A DNA stretch of 64,000 nucleotides from Cycloclasticus pugetii PS-1 (GTDB lineage Bacteria; Pseudomonadota; Gammaproteobacteria; Methylococcales; Cycloclasticaceae): assembly GCF_000384415.1 (NCBI RefSeq), contig NZ_ARVU01000001.1, forward strand, positions 124,001 through 188,000. The letters run 5' to 3'. The translations under genes and the position numbers were made by a program. Shown here piece after piece: positions 9,039-18,615 of the stretch. Each line of letters opens with the position of its first letter. Position 1 is the stretch's first letter. Below the pieces are notes generated by a model. It did no database searches. It was not told the origin of the DNA and was given only the letters and a program-made list of their open reading frames with translations.

Positions 9039-9518
9039 TTATCCATCTGCATGAACAGGTGATGTTCCATTATTTTTGCGAGTTAAGTGTAAGAAAACAC
9101 CCAGCGAAGCGAGTAATAAAGCAGTGCTTGTAATAATCGCTACGGGGTAATATAAATTACCAGCCAGTTCTAACTGGCTATATTTAATCACCATAATTAA
9201 CGCCTCTAAAGACAGCGCAATACAAACCGTTCCAATAAATCTTGGAATGGTTCTACGTAAACTTTCAACAGCATCTTCATGTTCTTCTTCGCCGGAATAC
9301 TCTTTATTAATGACCAAGGCGAGTTCAAAAACAGCTAAAGCGATAATCCCTGTATTAACTCCGCTCAAAAATATTTGCATAATATCTTTGCCTGCAAGAA
9401 TGCCTTGAATAATTGTTTGCGCGAGCGAAAAAATGATAGCTAAAGCCATCCCAAAAAATATAAAAGTAAAGAGTTTTGCAACAAGAAAACGCATGATATG
9501 GCTGATGTCTTTTTTCAT
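9039..9518 (-). CDS. Conserved membrane protein of unknown function
   Basis: 159 residues. Four hydrophobic helices are visible at about 12-35, 48-66, 93-113 and 121-145, with an acidic loop (YSGEEEHEDAVESLRR) between the second and third. I do not recognise the family; the topology recalls small phosphate-starvation (PsiE-like) proteins but there is no decisive motif. It stands alone, 72 bp downstream-facing from the amidotransferase gene, and 236 bp separate its start from the ZIP transporter's end. Coding is supported by length, an ATG with an AGGAAG site close upstream and absence of competing frames. Confidence 0.7.
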   Translation of the reverse strand: MKKDISHIMRFLVAKLFTFIFFGMALAIIFSLAQTIIQGILAGKDIMQIFLSGVNTGIIALAVFELALVINKEYSGEEEHEDAVESLRRTIPRFIGTVCIALSLEALIMVIKYSQLELAGNLYYPVAIITSTALLLASLGVFLHLTRKNNGTSPVHADG

Positions 9519-9754
9519 TTAAAACTTCCTATGACATTTAACGACCGCGCTTAGTGACTGTGCTATGTTGCTTGGTCAGATTAATTTATTGGTGAGTTGG
9601 CCCCCATTTATACCGCAGTGTAGTCACTATTTAAATATTTGTTAGCATTTTAATAATGCTTATATTGCTTTAAACCTAATGGTCAGATTGTGCAAAAAAG
9701 GCCCCGTTTAGATAAACACAGCAAGGTGCGATTTTTACAGAGTAACTTCATGGT

Positions 9755-10468
9755 TTATGTCGTTATTATTAAGCCTAACATACCAAACATAAAGCCCAAA
9801 ACGGCTCCCATGGGTGGTGCCCAATGTTTTTCTAAAGCCACTTGTGGCGCCAAGTCTTGAAATATTGAATAAAGAATGCCCCCAGAGGCGAAAAGCATAA
9901 TACCAGCGATAATAACTATTTCGTCAGACAACCAAAGATAACCGCTCACTCCAGCAATCGGGCCAAGCAAGGCCATCACAGCAAAGGTAATGATAATTTT
10001 ATAAGGCTTATAAATAGCTGTGGCGTTTAATTCGCGATAGGCATTAAAGCCTTCTGGCATATTTTGTAAAGCGATTAAGCCAGCCAGTAACAGGGCGTTG
10101 CTACTGCCCGTTGCAAAGGCTGCTCCTAACGCTATGGATTCAGGAATAAAATCAGACAGCATAGCGGCTAATTGACTTGCTGAAGTGTTGGTTTTTTTAA
10201 GATAAATATCAAGAAATAAAAAACTGAAGCCACCCATTAGCAAGCAAAGGCAAGCAGACAATGGGGGCAGTACCTCTATACTTTCGGGGACTAAAACAAA
10301 AGCAACTGCGGATAATAATGCGCCTGCTCCAAAAGCGATCACACTGTGCCTGAGCTCTTCTTCTAACCATTTGTTTGCAATTTTTTCAAAGCAGGCAATA
10401 GCAGCGCCCAAGGCCATCGCTAGCCCAGCGAATAAAGTTGAGGTAATAACAGTCAATAAAGAATCCAT
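9755..10468 (-). CDS. ZIP family divalent metal transporter
   Basis: 237 residues, about eight helices. The metal-site helices carry SDFIPESIALG (106-116) and LQNMPEGFNAY (134-144), matching the ZIP TM4/TM5 patterns with P-E-S and P-E-G; the usual histidine before the first is replaced by Asp/Phe, as in the GufA-like subgroup. ZIP proteins move Zn(II), Fe(II) or related ions into the cytoplasm. No Zur or Fur site is evident in the 46 bp between it and the GGDEF gene, so the metal is unassigned. Confidence 0.85.
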   Translation of the reverse strand: MDSLLTVITSTLFAGLAMALGAAIACFEKIANKWLEEELRHSVIAFGAGALLSAVAFVLVPESIEVLPPLSACLCLLMGGFSFLFLDIYLKKTNTSASQLAAMLSDFIPESIALGAAFATGSSNALLLAGLIALQNMPEGFNAYRELNATAIYKPYKIIITFAVMALLGPIAGVSGYLWLSDEIVIIAGIMLFASGGILYSIFQDLAPQVALEKHWAPPMGAVLGFMFGMLGLIITT

Positions 10469-10514
10469 TCACCAAAAGAGCGAATCTTTATTGCACTGTT
10501 TTCTAAACAGCTGA

Positions 10515-11444
10515 TTATGGACGTGCAATGTGCTTAAAAGAAACTTGGTTTCTACCATTGTTCTTTGCAGAGTAAAGAAGTTCATCCGCTTCTTTAATGA
10601 GATCGTTCTCGTTATTTTCCTTGTTTGGGTGCATTGTTGATAATCCTATGCTGGCAGTTAAGATAGGAAGCGTTGGTGCTTTTTTATTAGGAATATTTAA
10701 AGAAAGAATCTCATCAAGTAATTTACTAAGCAAAACCTGTGCTTTATCTAAACTAGTGTTTCCATACACTATCGCAAACTCTTCACCACCATACCGAGCA
10801 CATAGATCACTTGGCCTTGTGGCAAAGCTTTTTAGGACTTGGCCGATTGATTTTAAACAGCTATCGCCGGCCTGATGTCCGTAAGTGTCATTTAGTAATT
10901 TAAAATGGTCAAGATCAACGATGGCCAGTGAGATGGGCATCCCAAGGCGGCGGCATCGCTTCCATTCACTATCTAGAAATTCATTAAAGTATCGGCGGTT
11001 TGGAATATCCGTTAAGCCATCAATACGCGATAAATTGAGAACCTCTTCTTCGGCCAGTTTTCGTTCGGTAATATTTTGGTGTGAAATGACAAAACAGTGA
11101 TCACCCTCTACAGTGAAGGGGGTCACGCGCATCATAAACCAGCGTTCTTCATTAGGGCTATGGCATGGGTATTCAAAGTAAAACTCTTTTTTATCGGCTG
11201 CTATAACCGATCTAATTCCGCTGGCAGCTTTGACGCCAAAGTCATCGCCCATAGCCGCTGCTTTATCGCATTCGCTTAAATAATTAACGCCGCTCCATCT
11301 TTCATCTATCAAACAGGCATTGTTTTGCCCAAATGAGCTCCAACTCTTATTTACAAATAAGATGTCGCCTTGACTATCTATCACCACAATATGTTCTGTA
11401 ATGGTATCGAGAACAGATTTTAGGAAATCATAGGATTCAATCAT
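10515..11444 (-). CDS. PAS-GGDEF diguanylate cyclase
   Basis: 309 residues. An N-terminal PAS domain (about 8-128; VIDSQGDILFVNKSW) is joined by a short helix to a GGDEF domain (about 135-300). The active site is GGEEF at 219-223, and an intact RxxD inhibitory site (RPSD, 210-213) lies exactly five residues before it. It should make cyclic di-GMP from two GTP and be product-inhibited. There is no membrane helix, so the sensor is cytoplasmic. The PAS ligand is unknown. The start is followed upstream by a 57-bp gap to the zinc-finger gene. Confidence 0.93.
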   Translation of the reverse strand: MIESYDFLKSVLDTITEHIVVIDSQGDILFVNKSWSSFGQNNACLIDERWSGVNYLSECDKAAAMGDDFGVKAASGIRSVIAADKKEFYFEYPCHSPNEERWFMMRVTPFTVEGDHCFVISHQNITERKLAEEEVLNLSRIDGLTDIPNRRYFNEFLDSEWKRCRRLGMPISLAIVDLDHFKLLNDTYGHQAGDSCLKSIGQVLKSFATRPSDLCARYGGEEFAIVYGNTSLDKAQVLLSKLLDEILSLNIPNKKAPTLPILTASIGLSTMHPNKENNENDLIKEADELLYSAKNNGRNQVSFKHIARP

Positions 11445-11501
11445 CTGTTACCCCTATTTTTTTATAAGATAAAAACCAAACGAGGCGTATCATTCACCTT
11501 T

Positions 11502-11870
11502 TTATACTCTTTGCTCACTACGTTTTCCAAAATAGTGCCCAGTTACTGCCCCAACGAGAGTCCCTGAAAAAGTAAGGATTTCAGAAAAGTGAGGGTTTTT
11601 AGTAAGGCCAAAGGAGAAAATAAGAATAAAACAGAAACAGATAATGCTGATTGCTAATAAGGGCGTGGCTCGGTTATTCATTCGATAAGTAAGGGTGTCA
11701 GTTTTACCTAGTCCACCACAGGTTCCGCAGGCTAGCCCCATGTAGTTACCACGTTTCAGTTCTTGCTTTTTTACACAGGCAGCGCATGCGTCGCCATTCT
11801 CTCCATGGTTGCAAGTTCCTGTTCCTGAGCAGTGTGCGCAGTCATGTAGGTGATACTCTTCATTATTCAT
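11502..11870 (-). CDS. Small membrane protein with DnaJ-like zinc-finger cysteines
   Basis: 122 residues. The first 60 contain paired cysteines in DnaJ zinc-finger spacing: CAHCSGTGTC, CAAC, then CGTCGGLG, suggesting one or two zinc sites. Residues 70-92 and about 96-113 are hydrophobic, giving a membrane hairpin with the finger in the cytoplasm; the end GHYFGKRSEQR is basic. There is no J domain. It lies 90 bp downstream of the ferritin-like gene, past a hairpin. I do not recognise a named family; a chaperone-like or redox role is only a guess. Confidence 0.65.
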   Translation of the reverse strand: MNNEEYHLHDCAHCSGTGTCNHGENGDACAACVKKQELKRGNYMGLACGTCGGLGKTDTLTYRMNNRATPLLAISIICFCFILIFSFGLTKNPHFSEILTFSGTLVGAVTGHYFGKRSEQRV

Positions 11871-11910
11871 GTTCGATCATTCCTTAATCAACACTCTGTT
11901 TAAATTAACA

Positions 11911-11932
11911 GACGGCGCATTTTTGCGCCGTC
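11911..11932 (-). terminator. Hairpin after the ferritin-like gene
   Basis: GACGGCGCA pairs perfectly with TGCGCCGTC around a TTTT loop. The 9-bp G+C-rich stem lies 29 bp past the stop of the ferritin-like gene and 40 bp before the start of the zinc-finger gene. The trailing T-run is weak, so termination may be partial or Rho-assisted. Confidence 0.6.
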
Positions 11933-11960
11933 CAAGTTAAATCATCCAGTTAGGCGTTGC

Positions 11961-12248
11961 CTATTTATGTGCGATGGGTTTGTCGGTAAATAGGTAGTCT
12001 TTTAGTTCTTTGTCCATCCTTGGGTCTTTTCTTCTAATCCATTCAAGAACCATGGCAGCATGCTCTTTCTCTTCATCTCGGTTGTGAGCAAGAATGGCTT
12101 TTAATTCTTCATCTTTGCATGCATCAACTCGTTGGTTATACCAATCTACCGCCTCAAGTTCTTCCATAAGGGAGGTGATGGCTCTATGCATATCTCTTGT
12201 TTCATCTGTAATTTCACTAATAGGTTCGTGATAGCCTTCATTTGACAT
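11961..12248 (-). CDS. Encapsulated-ferritin (EncFtn) homologue without targeting tail
   Basis: 95 residues. SLMEELEAVDWYNQRVDA and HNRDEEKEHAAMVLEW are the EncFtn ferroxidase helices: Glu29, Glu30, Glu32, Trp36, Tyr37, Glu60 and His63 line up with the iron and entry residues of the Rhodospirillum rubrum protein. EncFtn oxidises Fe(II) as a decamer and normally carries a C-terminal extension ending in a GSLGIGSLK-like encapsulin-docking peptide. Here the protein ends at YLFTDKPIAHK and no such peptide is encoded after the stop in any frame I read. No encapsulin shell gene is in the window. It follows katG by 77 bp, suggesting joint oxidative-stress control. Confidence 0.85.
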   Translation of the reverse strand: MSNEGYHEPISEITDETRDMHRAITSLMEELEAVDWYNQRVDACKDEELKAILAHNRDEEKEHAAMVLEWIRRKDPRMDKELKDYLFTDKPIAHK

Positions 12249-12281
12249 ATTTTTAATCCTTTTTTATTTCCTTAGTTTATA

Positions 12282-12314
12282 CGGCTCCCCGTTAAGGGGT
12301 TTAACGTGGAGCCG
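12282..12314 (-). terminator. Hairpin between katG and the ferritin-like gene
   Basis: CGGCTCC and GGAGCCG close the base; a second pair, CGTTAA with TTAACG, continues it after one mismatch around a GGGGT loop. It lies just past the katG stop. No strong T-run follows, so it may attenuate katG transcription, letting part of it run into the ferritin-like gene 34 bp further on. Confidence 0.55.
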
Positions 12315-12325
12315 CAATATAAATA

Positions 12326-14846
<2,521 letters not shown>

Positions 14847-15557
14847 TTATTTTTTCTTTCGTAGGTCTTTTACTAAATATGAATTGCCCGGCCCTCGTTT
14901 GAGTTGAAACAAATCGATGGCTTTAAGAAGGCTGCTGAGGTTTTTATAACCGTAGTTTCTTGAATCGAATGATGTTTTATTAGAAATATGTGCGCCGACG
15001 GGGCCAAGGGCCGCCCATCCATTATCTTCTTCAGTGGCCTCAATGGCCTGCCGAAGTAAATTTATTAACTTGGTGTCAGACTTAATAGTCTTTGTTTTTG
15101 TTTGTGCGGTATCGTTGTTATCAGGTTTTTGATCTAAAAATAAAAACTTAGAGCACGCGTTAACGAAAGGAGAGGGTGTTTTTCGCTCACCAAATCCTAA
15201 TACCACTTTGCCTTCTGCTAGGGCACGAGTAACCATTGGTGTAAAGTCGCAATCAGATGATACAAAGCACATAACATCTATATCTTTCGTATACATGACA
15301 TCCATTGCATCAATAACCAAGGCTATATCAGACGCGTTTTTTCCTTTCGATAAATCATATTGTTGAACTGGCTGAATAGCATATTCATGTAAAAGGTCCT
15401 CCCATGCCTTTATAGAGGTTTTTTTCCAGTTACCATATGCTTTTCTTATGGTGACTACGCCGTATTTAGCAACCTCGCTAAGCACATCTTCAAACTTACT
15501 AGCGGGCGCATTATCAGCATCTATAAAAAGAGCAATCTTTTGTTTTGAATCATCCAT
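14847..15557 (-). CDS. NYN-domain nuclease-like protein with C-terminal LOTUS/OST-HTH domain
   Basis: 236 residues. The N-terminal half (about 5-145) is a PIN-like NYN domain of the LabA/DUF88 group: ALFIDADNAP (Asp13, Asp15), SDIALVIDAMD (Asp77) and SSDCDFTPM (Asp102, Asp104) give the acidic metal-binding set. After a polar linker, residues 165-232 (LLRQAIEATEEDNGWAALG, YKNLSSLLKAI) form an OST-HTH/LOTUS domain, thought to bind RNA. A role as an RNase acting on structured RNA is likely from family knowledge; the target is unknown. A basic RKKK tail ends the protein. Confidence 0.85.
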   Translation of the reverse strand: MDDSKQKIALFIDADNAPASKFEDVLSEVAKYGVVTIRKAYGNWKKTSIKAWEDLLHEYAIQPVQQYDLSKGKNASDIALVIDAMDVMYTKDIDVMCFVSSDCDFTPMVTRALAEGKVVLGFGERKTPSPFVNACSKFLFLDQKPDNNDTAQTKTKTIKSDTKLINLLRQAIEATEEDNGWAALGPVGAHISNKTSFDSRNYGYKNLSSLLKAIDLFQLKRGPGNSYLVKDLRKKK

Positions 15558-15646
15558 TCTTTTTACCTTGTTAATAGTTTTTAATAGCTAGTACTGCCAA
15601 TAAAGTTTGTTTGGCTTAGTTAGCGTCGTGTAGCAATCGCTTGTCA

Positions 15647-15955
15647 TTAGCGTGTATGCTCGGGAAACAGTATTGGCCAAGAATCTTGAGAACCGGCAAA
15701 CAAACTTAGGCTGTTTGCTGAGAGTTTTTCGCATGGTTCTGCAGCAAACTCTTTAGCTACGTGTGCAGACACTGGGGAGAAATAAATGTTCACGTCGCAA
15801 TGCAGGCGACCTTCCGATTCATGTCGAATAAAGGCAGCCATTTCTTTTGGTTTGCCGGCCTGAGTATACGCTAACAATAGGTGTTGGTTGATTAACTCTA
15901 GTTGATCATAGGCCAACATGGCATCACCAAGGTTTTTTTTGAACCAGTTTTTCAT
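15647..15955 (-). CDS. Hypothetical protein
   Basis: 102 residues, soluble, with no recognised domain. The first half is helical (KNWFKKNLGDAMLAYDQLELINQHLLLAY); the middle, GRLHCDVNIYFSPVSAHVAKEF, looks like a beta strand followed by a helix. No signal peptide. It has an ATG and occupies the whole space between the NYN gene and an empty 298-bp stretch. Coding is likely from amino-acid composition, but the function is unknown. Confidence 0.6.
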   Translation of the reverse strand: MKNWFKKNLGDAMLAYDQLELINQHLLLAYTQAGKPKEMAAFIRHESEGRLHCDVNIYFSPVSAHVAKEFAAEPCEKLSANSLSLFAGSQDSWPILFPEHTR

Positions 15956-16253
15956 AAGGGTCTTGAGGCTAATGTATTGTTGTGCGTTAGGGTTTTAGGG
16001 TATACCTTTTCTCTTAAGTTCAGGAGCTTTTGACGTATTGGTAAACTCAATTTTAACGTCGAAAAAATTGGGCCTTTTTAATGCCTGCTTGATAATGGAT
16101 GAAGGCATTAGCTATGCCAACAAACCTCAAGCAGACGAGGTGGCTCAAATAAAAAAAACTGCATAGCCTTGAAGGTAGTATTTAGCAAACCATTTGTAGT
16201 GTTGCTTTAGGTTTTACGGAGAGCGAAGCCAAATACGAATCGAGCCTATCACG
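15956..16253. other. 298-bp stretch without a recognised gene
   Basis: No annotated gene or RNA seen. A plus-strand frame of about 56 codons ending in TAG at 16165-16167 has protein-like composition but only an internal ATG and no ribosome site; it may be chance or a gene remnant. An AATGCC...GGCATT inverted repeat (about 16080-16108) with a wide loop is the only structure noticed. Confidence 0.4.
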
Positions 16254-16913
16254 TCAAGGAGCGTTTCGCTGTGAAGGTTTTGTTTTGAAATCAGTGATTA
16301 AATGATGAGGGTCAATGTAGGCACGTTGTTCCCTTGCGGCTTCGGCCCACCAAACTAATTGTTTGATGGTTCGGTCAAAATAATCGAACCATGAGTCATT
16401 ATCGACCTCTGCTTGCGCAGCCCCGGTTTTGGTGAAGACTTCTTGTGCTTTAGGTACATGTATCATTGCGGAAACAGGCAAACAGCCCAGTTCTGATAAA
16501 TACGTACGCATTCCAATGGCTGCACGCATACCACCCCATTGTCCTGCGGAATAGGTAGCGATCGCACTTGGTTTGTAGGCAAACAAAGAGCTGCCAAAGT
16601 GATTCAACAGGTTAGCAAGTGCGGGGCTCATAGAATGGTTATATTCAGGGCTAACCATAATAAAGCCATCAGCACTCTCAATTTTTGTCGCTAAATCATT
16701 GAGTTCATCAGGGGCCTTGTTTTCTGGGTAAGCAAAATGAGGCTTAAAGATAGTATCAAGCGAATAATCTAAAACATCGATCAACTCTATTTCATGCTTT
16801 TCATATCGGCTTTGCAGGCAGGTTAGCACCGCCTTAGCTACTCGAACACCCAAACGCGCAGGCTTCGGAGGCGTGCTATCACGAACTGTGCCTAAAAAAA
16901 CTAAGAATTTCAT
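16254..16913 (-). CDS. NADPH-dependent FMN reductase family protein
   Basis: 219 residues, flavodoxin-like fold. KFLVFLGTVRDSTPP at the start gives the phosphate-binding loop (G-T-x-R-x-x-S/T), and MVSPEYNHSMSPALANLLNHF near 91-111 is the hallmark S-P-E-Y-N flavin/dimer motif. AGQWGGMRA near 133 fits the second flavin loop. It should reduce FMN or quinone/azo/chromate-type acceptors with NADPH in the cytoplasm. It stands alone on the minus strand; the tail (FKTKPSQRNAP) is longer than in minimal members. Confidence 0.88.
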   Translation of the reverse strand: MKFLVFLGTVRDSTPPKPARLGVRVAKAVLTCLQSRYEKHEIELIDVLDYSLDTIFKPHFAYPENKAPDELNDLATKIESADGFIMVSPEYNHSMSPALANLLNHFGSSLFAYKPSAIATYSAGQWGGMRAAIGMRTYLSELGCLPVSAMIHVPKAQEVFTKTGAAQAEVDNDSWFDYFDRTIKQLVWWAEAAREQRAYIDPHHLITDFKTKPSQRNAP

Positions 16914-17011
16914 ATCAACCTCTACTTGATGCTAGCTATGGAGCATAACGCTTGGTTAAACAGGGCGTGCGAAAATCATTTGTGAGATTATTTAACTCAA
17001 ACATACAAAAG

Positions 17012-17046
17012 CATAAGCCGCCAGCGCAACGAGCTGACGGCTTATG
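17012..17046 (-). terminator. Terminator of the PEBP-like gene
   Basis: CATAAGCCG pairs with CGGCTTATG; after one mismatch CAGC pairs with GCTG around a 7-nt loop. On the minus strand the stem is followed by CTTTTG. It lies 38 bp past the stop of the gene ending at 17084. Confidence 0.65.
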
Positions 17047-17083
17047 TGGTTGCTGTTTTAATCGGGTAGGCTGGTTAACTAGC

Positions 17084-17584
17084 TTAGTATTTACCCATTT
17101 CCAACACGGTGGATGCAGTCACTTTGTCGTCTTTAACTGCTTTGATGGTTACGTAGTATTCATTATTCTTGCCTCCAGAACACGGTGGCATATAAGCGCC
17201 TGCTTTATCCCAACTTGGGCTGCGATGCGCTTCGATTAATGTAAACTCTTTAGGGATATCGAACGTATGGCCAAGAACAGAGGGGACTTCCACCTGACTT
17301 TTTTGTGGATCAATCATGAATTTAATTATTCCATGTCCACCGTTATCCATTACCTCGTAATTACGATCACTGTACTCCAGAACCAACGCGTTAGATTCCG
17401 CAGGGATTTCGCTAACAATTAGCTTAGGTGTTGCTGGGTTAATACCGCCAAATTTCTGACATTGTTGTCCTGTAGGCACTGTAACGCCATCCCATGATTT
17501 ATCAGCAAACTTGGCATCCAGAGCGAATGCGCTAGTGCTGGCTAAAAAAGTGACTGCTAAAGCGTTGAAAAATTTAAATTTCAT
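17084..17584 (-). CDS. Secreted PEBP-like (YbhB-type) protein
   Basis: 166 residues from the ATG at 17584, chosen because AGGAG precedes it by 11 bp and it begins a clean signal peptide (KFKFFNALAVTFLASTSAFA, cut before LDAKF). A longer frame to 17683 has no such site. The mature part has the order of phosphatidylethanolamine-binding (Raf kinase inhibitor-like) proteins: NPATPKLIVSEIP, ALVLEYSDRNYE, GHGIIKFMI and YMPPCSGGKNNEYYVTIKAV, but the family's D-P-D-x-P ligand motif is altered to SDRNY. It would be periplasmic. Function unknown; assignment is tentative. Confidence 0.6.
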   Translation of the reverse strand: MKFKFFNALAVTFLASTSAFALDAKFADKSWDGVTVPTGQQCQKFGGINPATPKLIVSEIPAESNALVLEYSDRNYEVMDNGGHGIIKFMIDPQKSQVEVPSVLGHTFDIPKEFTLIEAHRSPSWDKAGAYMPPCSGGKNNEYYVTIKAVKDDKVTASTVLEMGKY

Positions 17585-17920
17585 AATAATGTTTGCTCCT
17601 AGTGTTGAGTGTAAAGAGTGCAGAAATATTTTTTTTCTGTCTTCTGCCTTTGTGACGCTAACTGCCGAATTTGATGCACCCACTTAAGATAAATGAAATT
17701 GTTGTCGCCCCACTTGGTCATTCGCAGGCGGCGTGTATTGAGGAGCACCATCAGTTAGGTTTATCATAAAAAAAGATGCGTGTCTACCCATCGTAGTTTG
17801 CTGTATAGGCAGTGCTGAGTACTTACGATTAGCGACAGATGACGTGCACAACGGCGTCCATTAGTAGGCGTAAGCTGACTTAAAACTTCACTTGGCAAAT
17901 TTTGGAACAGAACAATTATT
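17585..17920. other. 336-bp intergenic region
   Basis: It separates the second VTT gene (ending at 17921) from the PEBP-like gene (starting at 17584). It must hold the PEBP-like promoter. I searched it for an attC site that would make the VTT gene a third integron cassette and saw none, and found no RNA gene or repeat. Confidence 0.5.
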
Positions 17921-18502
17921 TTAAACGTTCGATAACCACCACAGCAGTAAAATTATTAGCGTGATAGCAATAATGGCTTTCGTTCTATAATGCTTTATAA
18001 GCGCTTCAGCTTTATCCCCCGCATAATAAACAACGGCGGCTAAACCAACATACCGTAACGATCTGGCTATTACTGTGGCTAGTAAAAATAAAGCCAAGGA
18101 ATATTGCATCGCTCCTGCAGCGAGCATGGCCACTTGAAACGGAATAGGGGCAACACCAAGGGACATAACAAACCAAAAACCCTGGGTTTGCATATGTTGT
18201 TTTACATTATCGAATTGCTGCTGGTTAAAAAAGGTATCAATAATCCATTGTCCGGCCATATCAAAAAGGTAATAGCCTAGTGCGTAGCCAAAACAGGCCC
18301 CAATAACACAGCCAATAGTAGCCATCAGTGCAATTTTCCACAGCGAATCTCGTCTGGCCTGCATCAATGGCGCCATAACAGCTTCAAGAGGGATAGGCAC
18401 AATCGTCGATTCTAAAAACGAGGCAAAGGTAATGCTTTTAAGCATGTGTTGTGAATCGACTAACTTCTGAGTTTTCTGTTCAACTTCTTTACTAAAAGGC
18501 AT
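17921..18502 (-). CDS. VTT/DedA superfamily protein (YqaA-like), next to the integron end
   Basis: 193 residues from the ATG at 18502, chosen for the AAAGGA site 5 bp upstream; the frame is open to 18559. About five helices. The VTT pattern is SFLESTIVPIPLEAVMAPLM (E-S-x-x-x-P-x-P-x-E), GCVIGACFGYALGYY and LGVAPIPFQVAMLAAGAM. The P-I-P-F variant is typical of the group labelled YqaA family, with a lipid-transport or membrane-homeostasis role. It begins 62 bp past the last integron R' box, but no attC follows its stop, so it is probably chromosomal or a cassette that has lost its attC. Confidence 0.8.
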   Translation of the reverse strand: MPFSKEVEQKTQKLVDSQHMLKSITFASFLESTIVPIPLEAVMAPLMQARRDSLWKIALMATIGCVIGACFGYALGYYLFDMAGQWIIDTFFNQQQFDNVKQHMQTQGFWFVMSLGVAPIPFQVAMLAAGAMQYSLALFLLATVIARSLRYVGLAAVVYYAGDKAEALIKHYRTKAIIAITLIILLLWWLSNV

Positions 18503-18595
18503 GTAGTCCTTTATGCGATTGTATGGAGACCCTTGGGTTTTTATTAACAAAAAGGCCAAGTTCTATATAACAATAACACTCTAAACCAAGGAAAC

Positions 18596-18615
18596 GGGGT
18601 CAGGTCTTGCAATCA
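18596..18615 (+). repeat. Left terminal inverted repeat of the Y1 element
   Basis: GGGGTCAGGTCTTGCA followed by ATCA; 20 bp, a perfect inverted copy of 19490-19509. The similarity continues inwards for about 7 bp with two mismatches. It contains the transposase stop codon, so the repeat encodes the last residues DCKT. Confidence 0.9.

Noticed and set aside
11871-11960. Encapsulin docking peptide after the ferritin-like gene, lost by frameshift
   Set aside because: The sequence past the stop encodes only ATPNWMI before another stop and then a hairpin; no G-S-L-G-I-G-S-L-like peptide in the frames read.
16000-16167. About 56 codons open on the plus strand, possibly a gene remnant
   Set aside because: No start codon near its beginning, no ribosome site, no family recognised; too weak to call a pseudogene.
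17684-17920. Possible third integron cassette (VTT gene plus attC)
   Set aside because: No R''/R' pair or attC-like hairpin found after the VTT stop at 17921.
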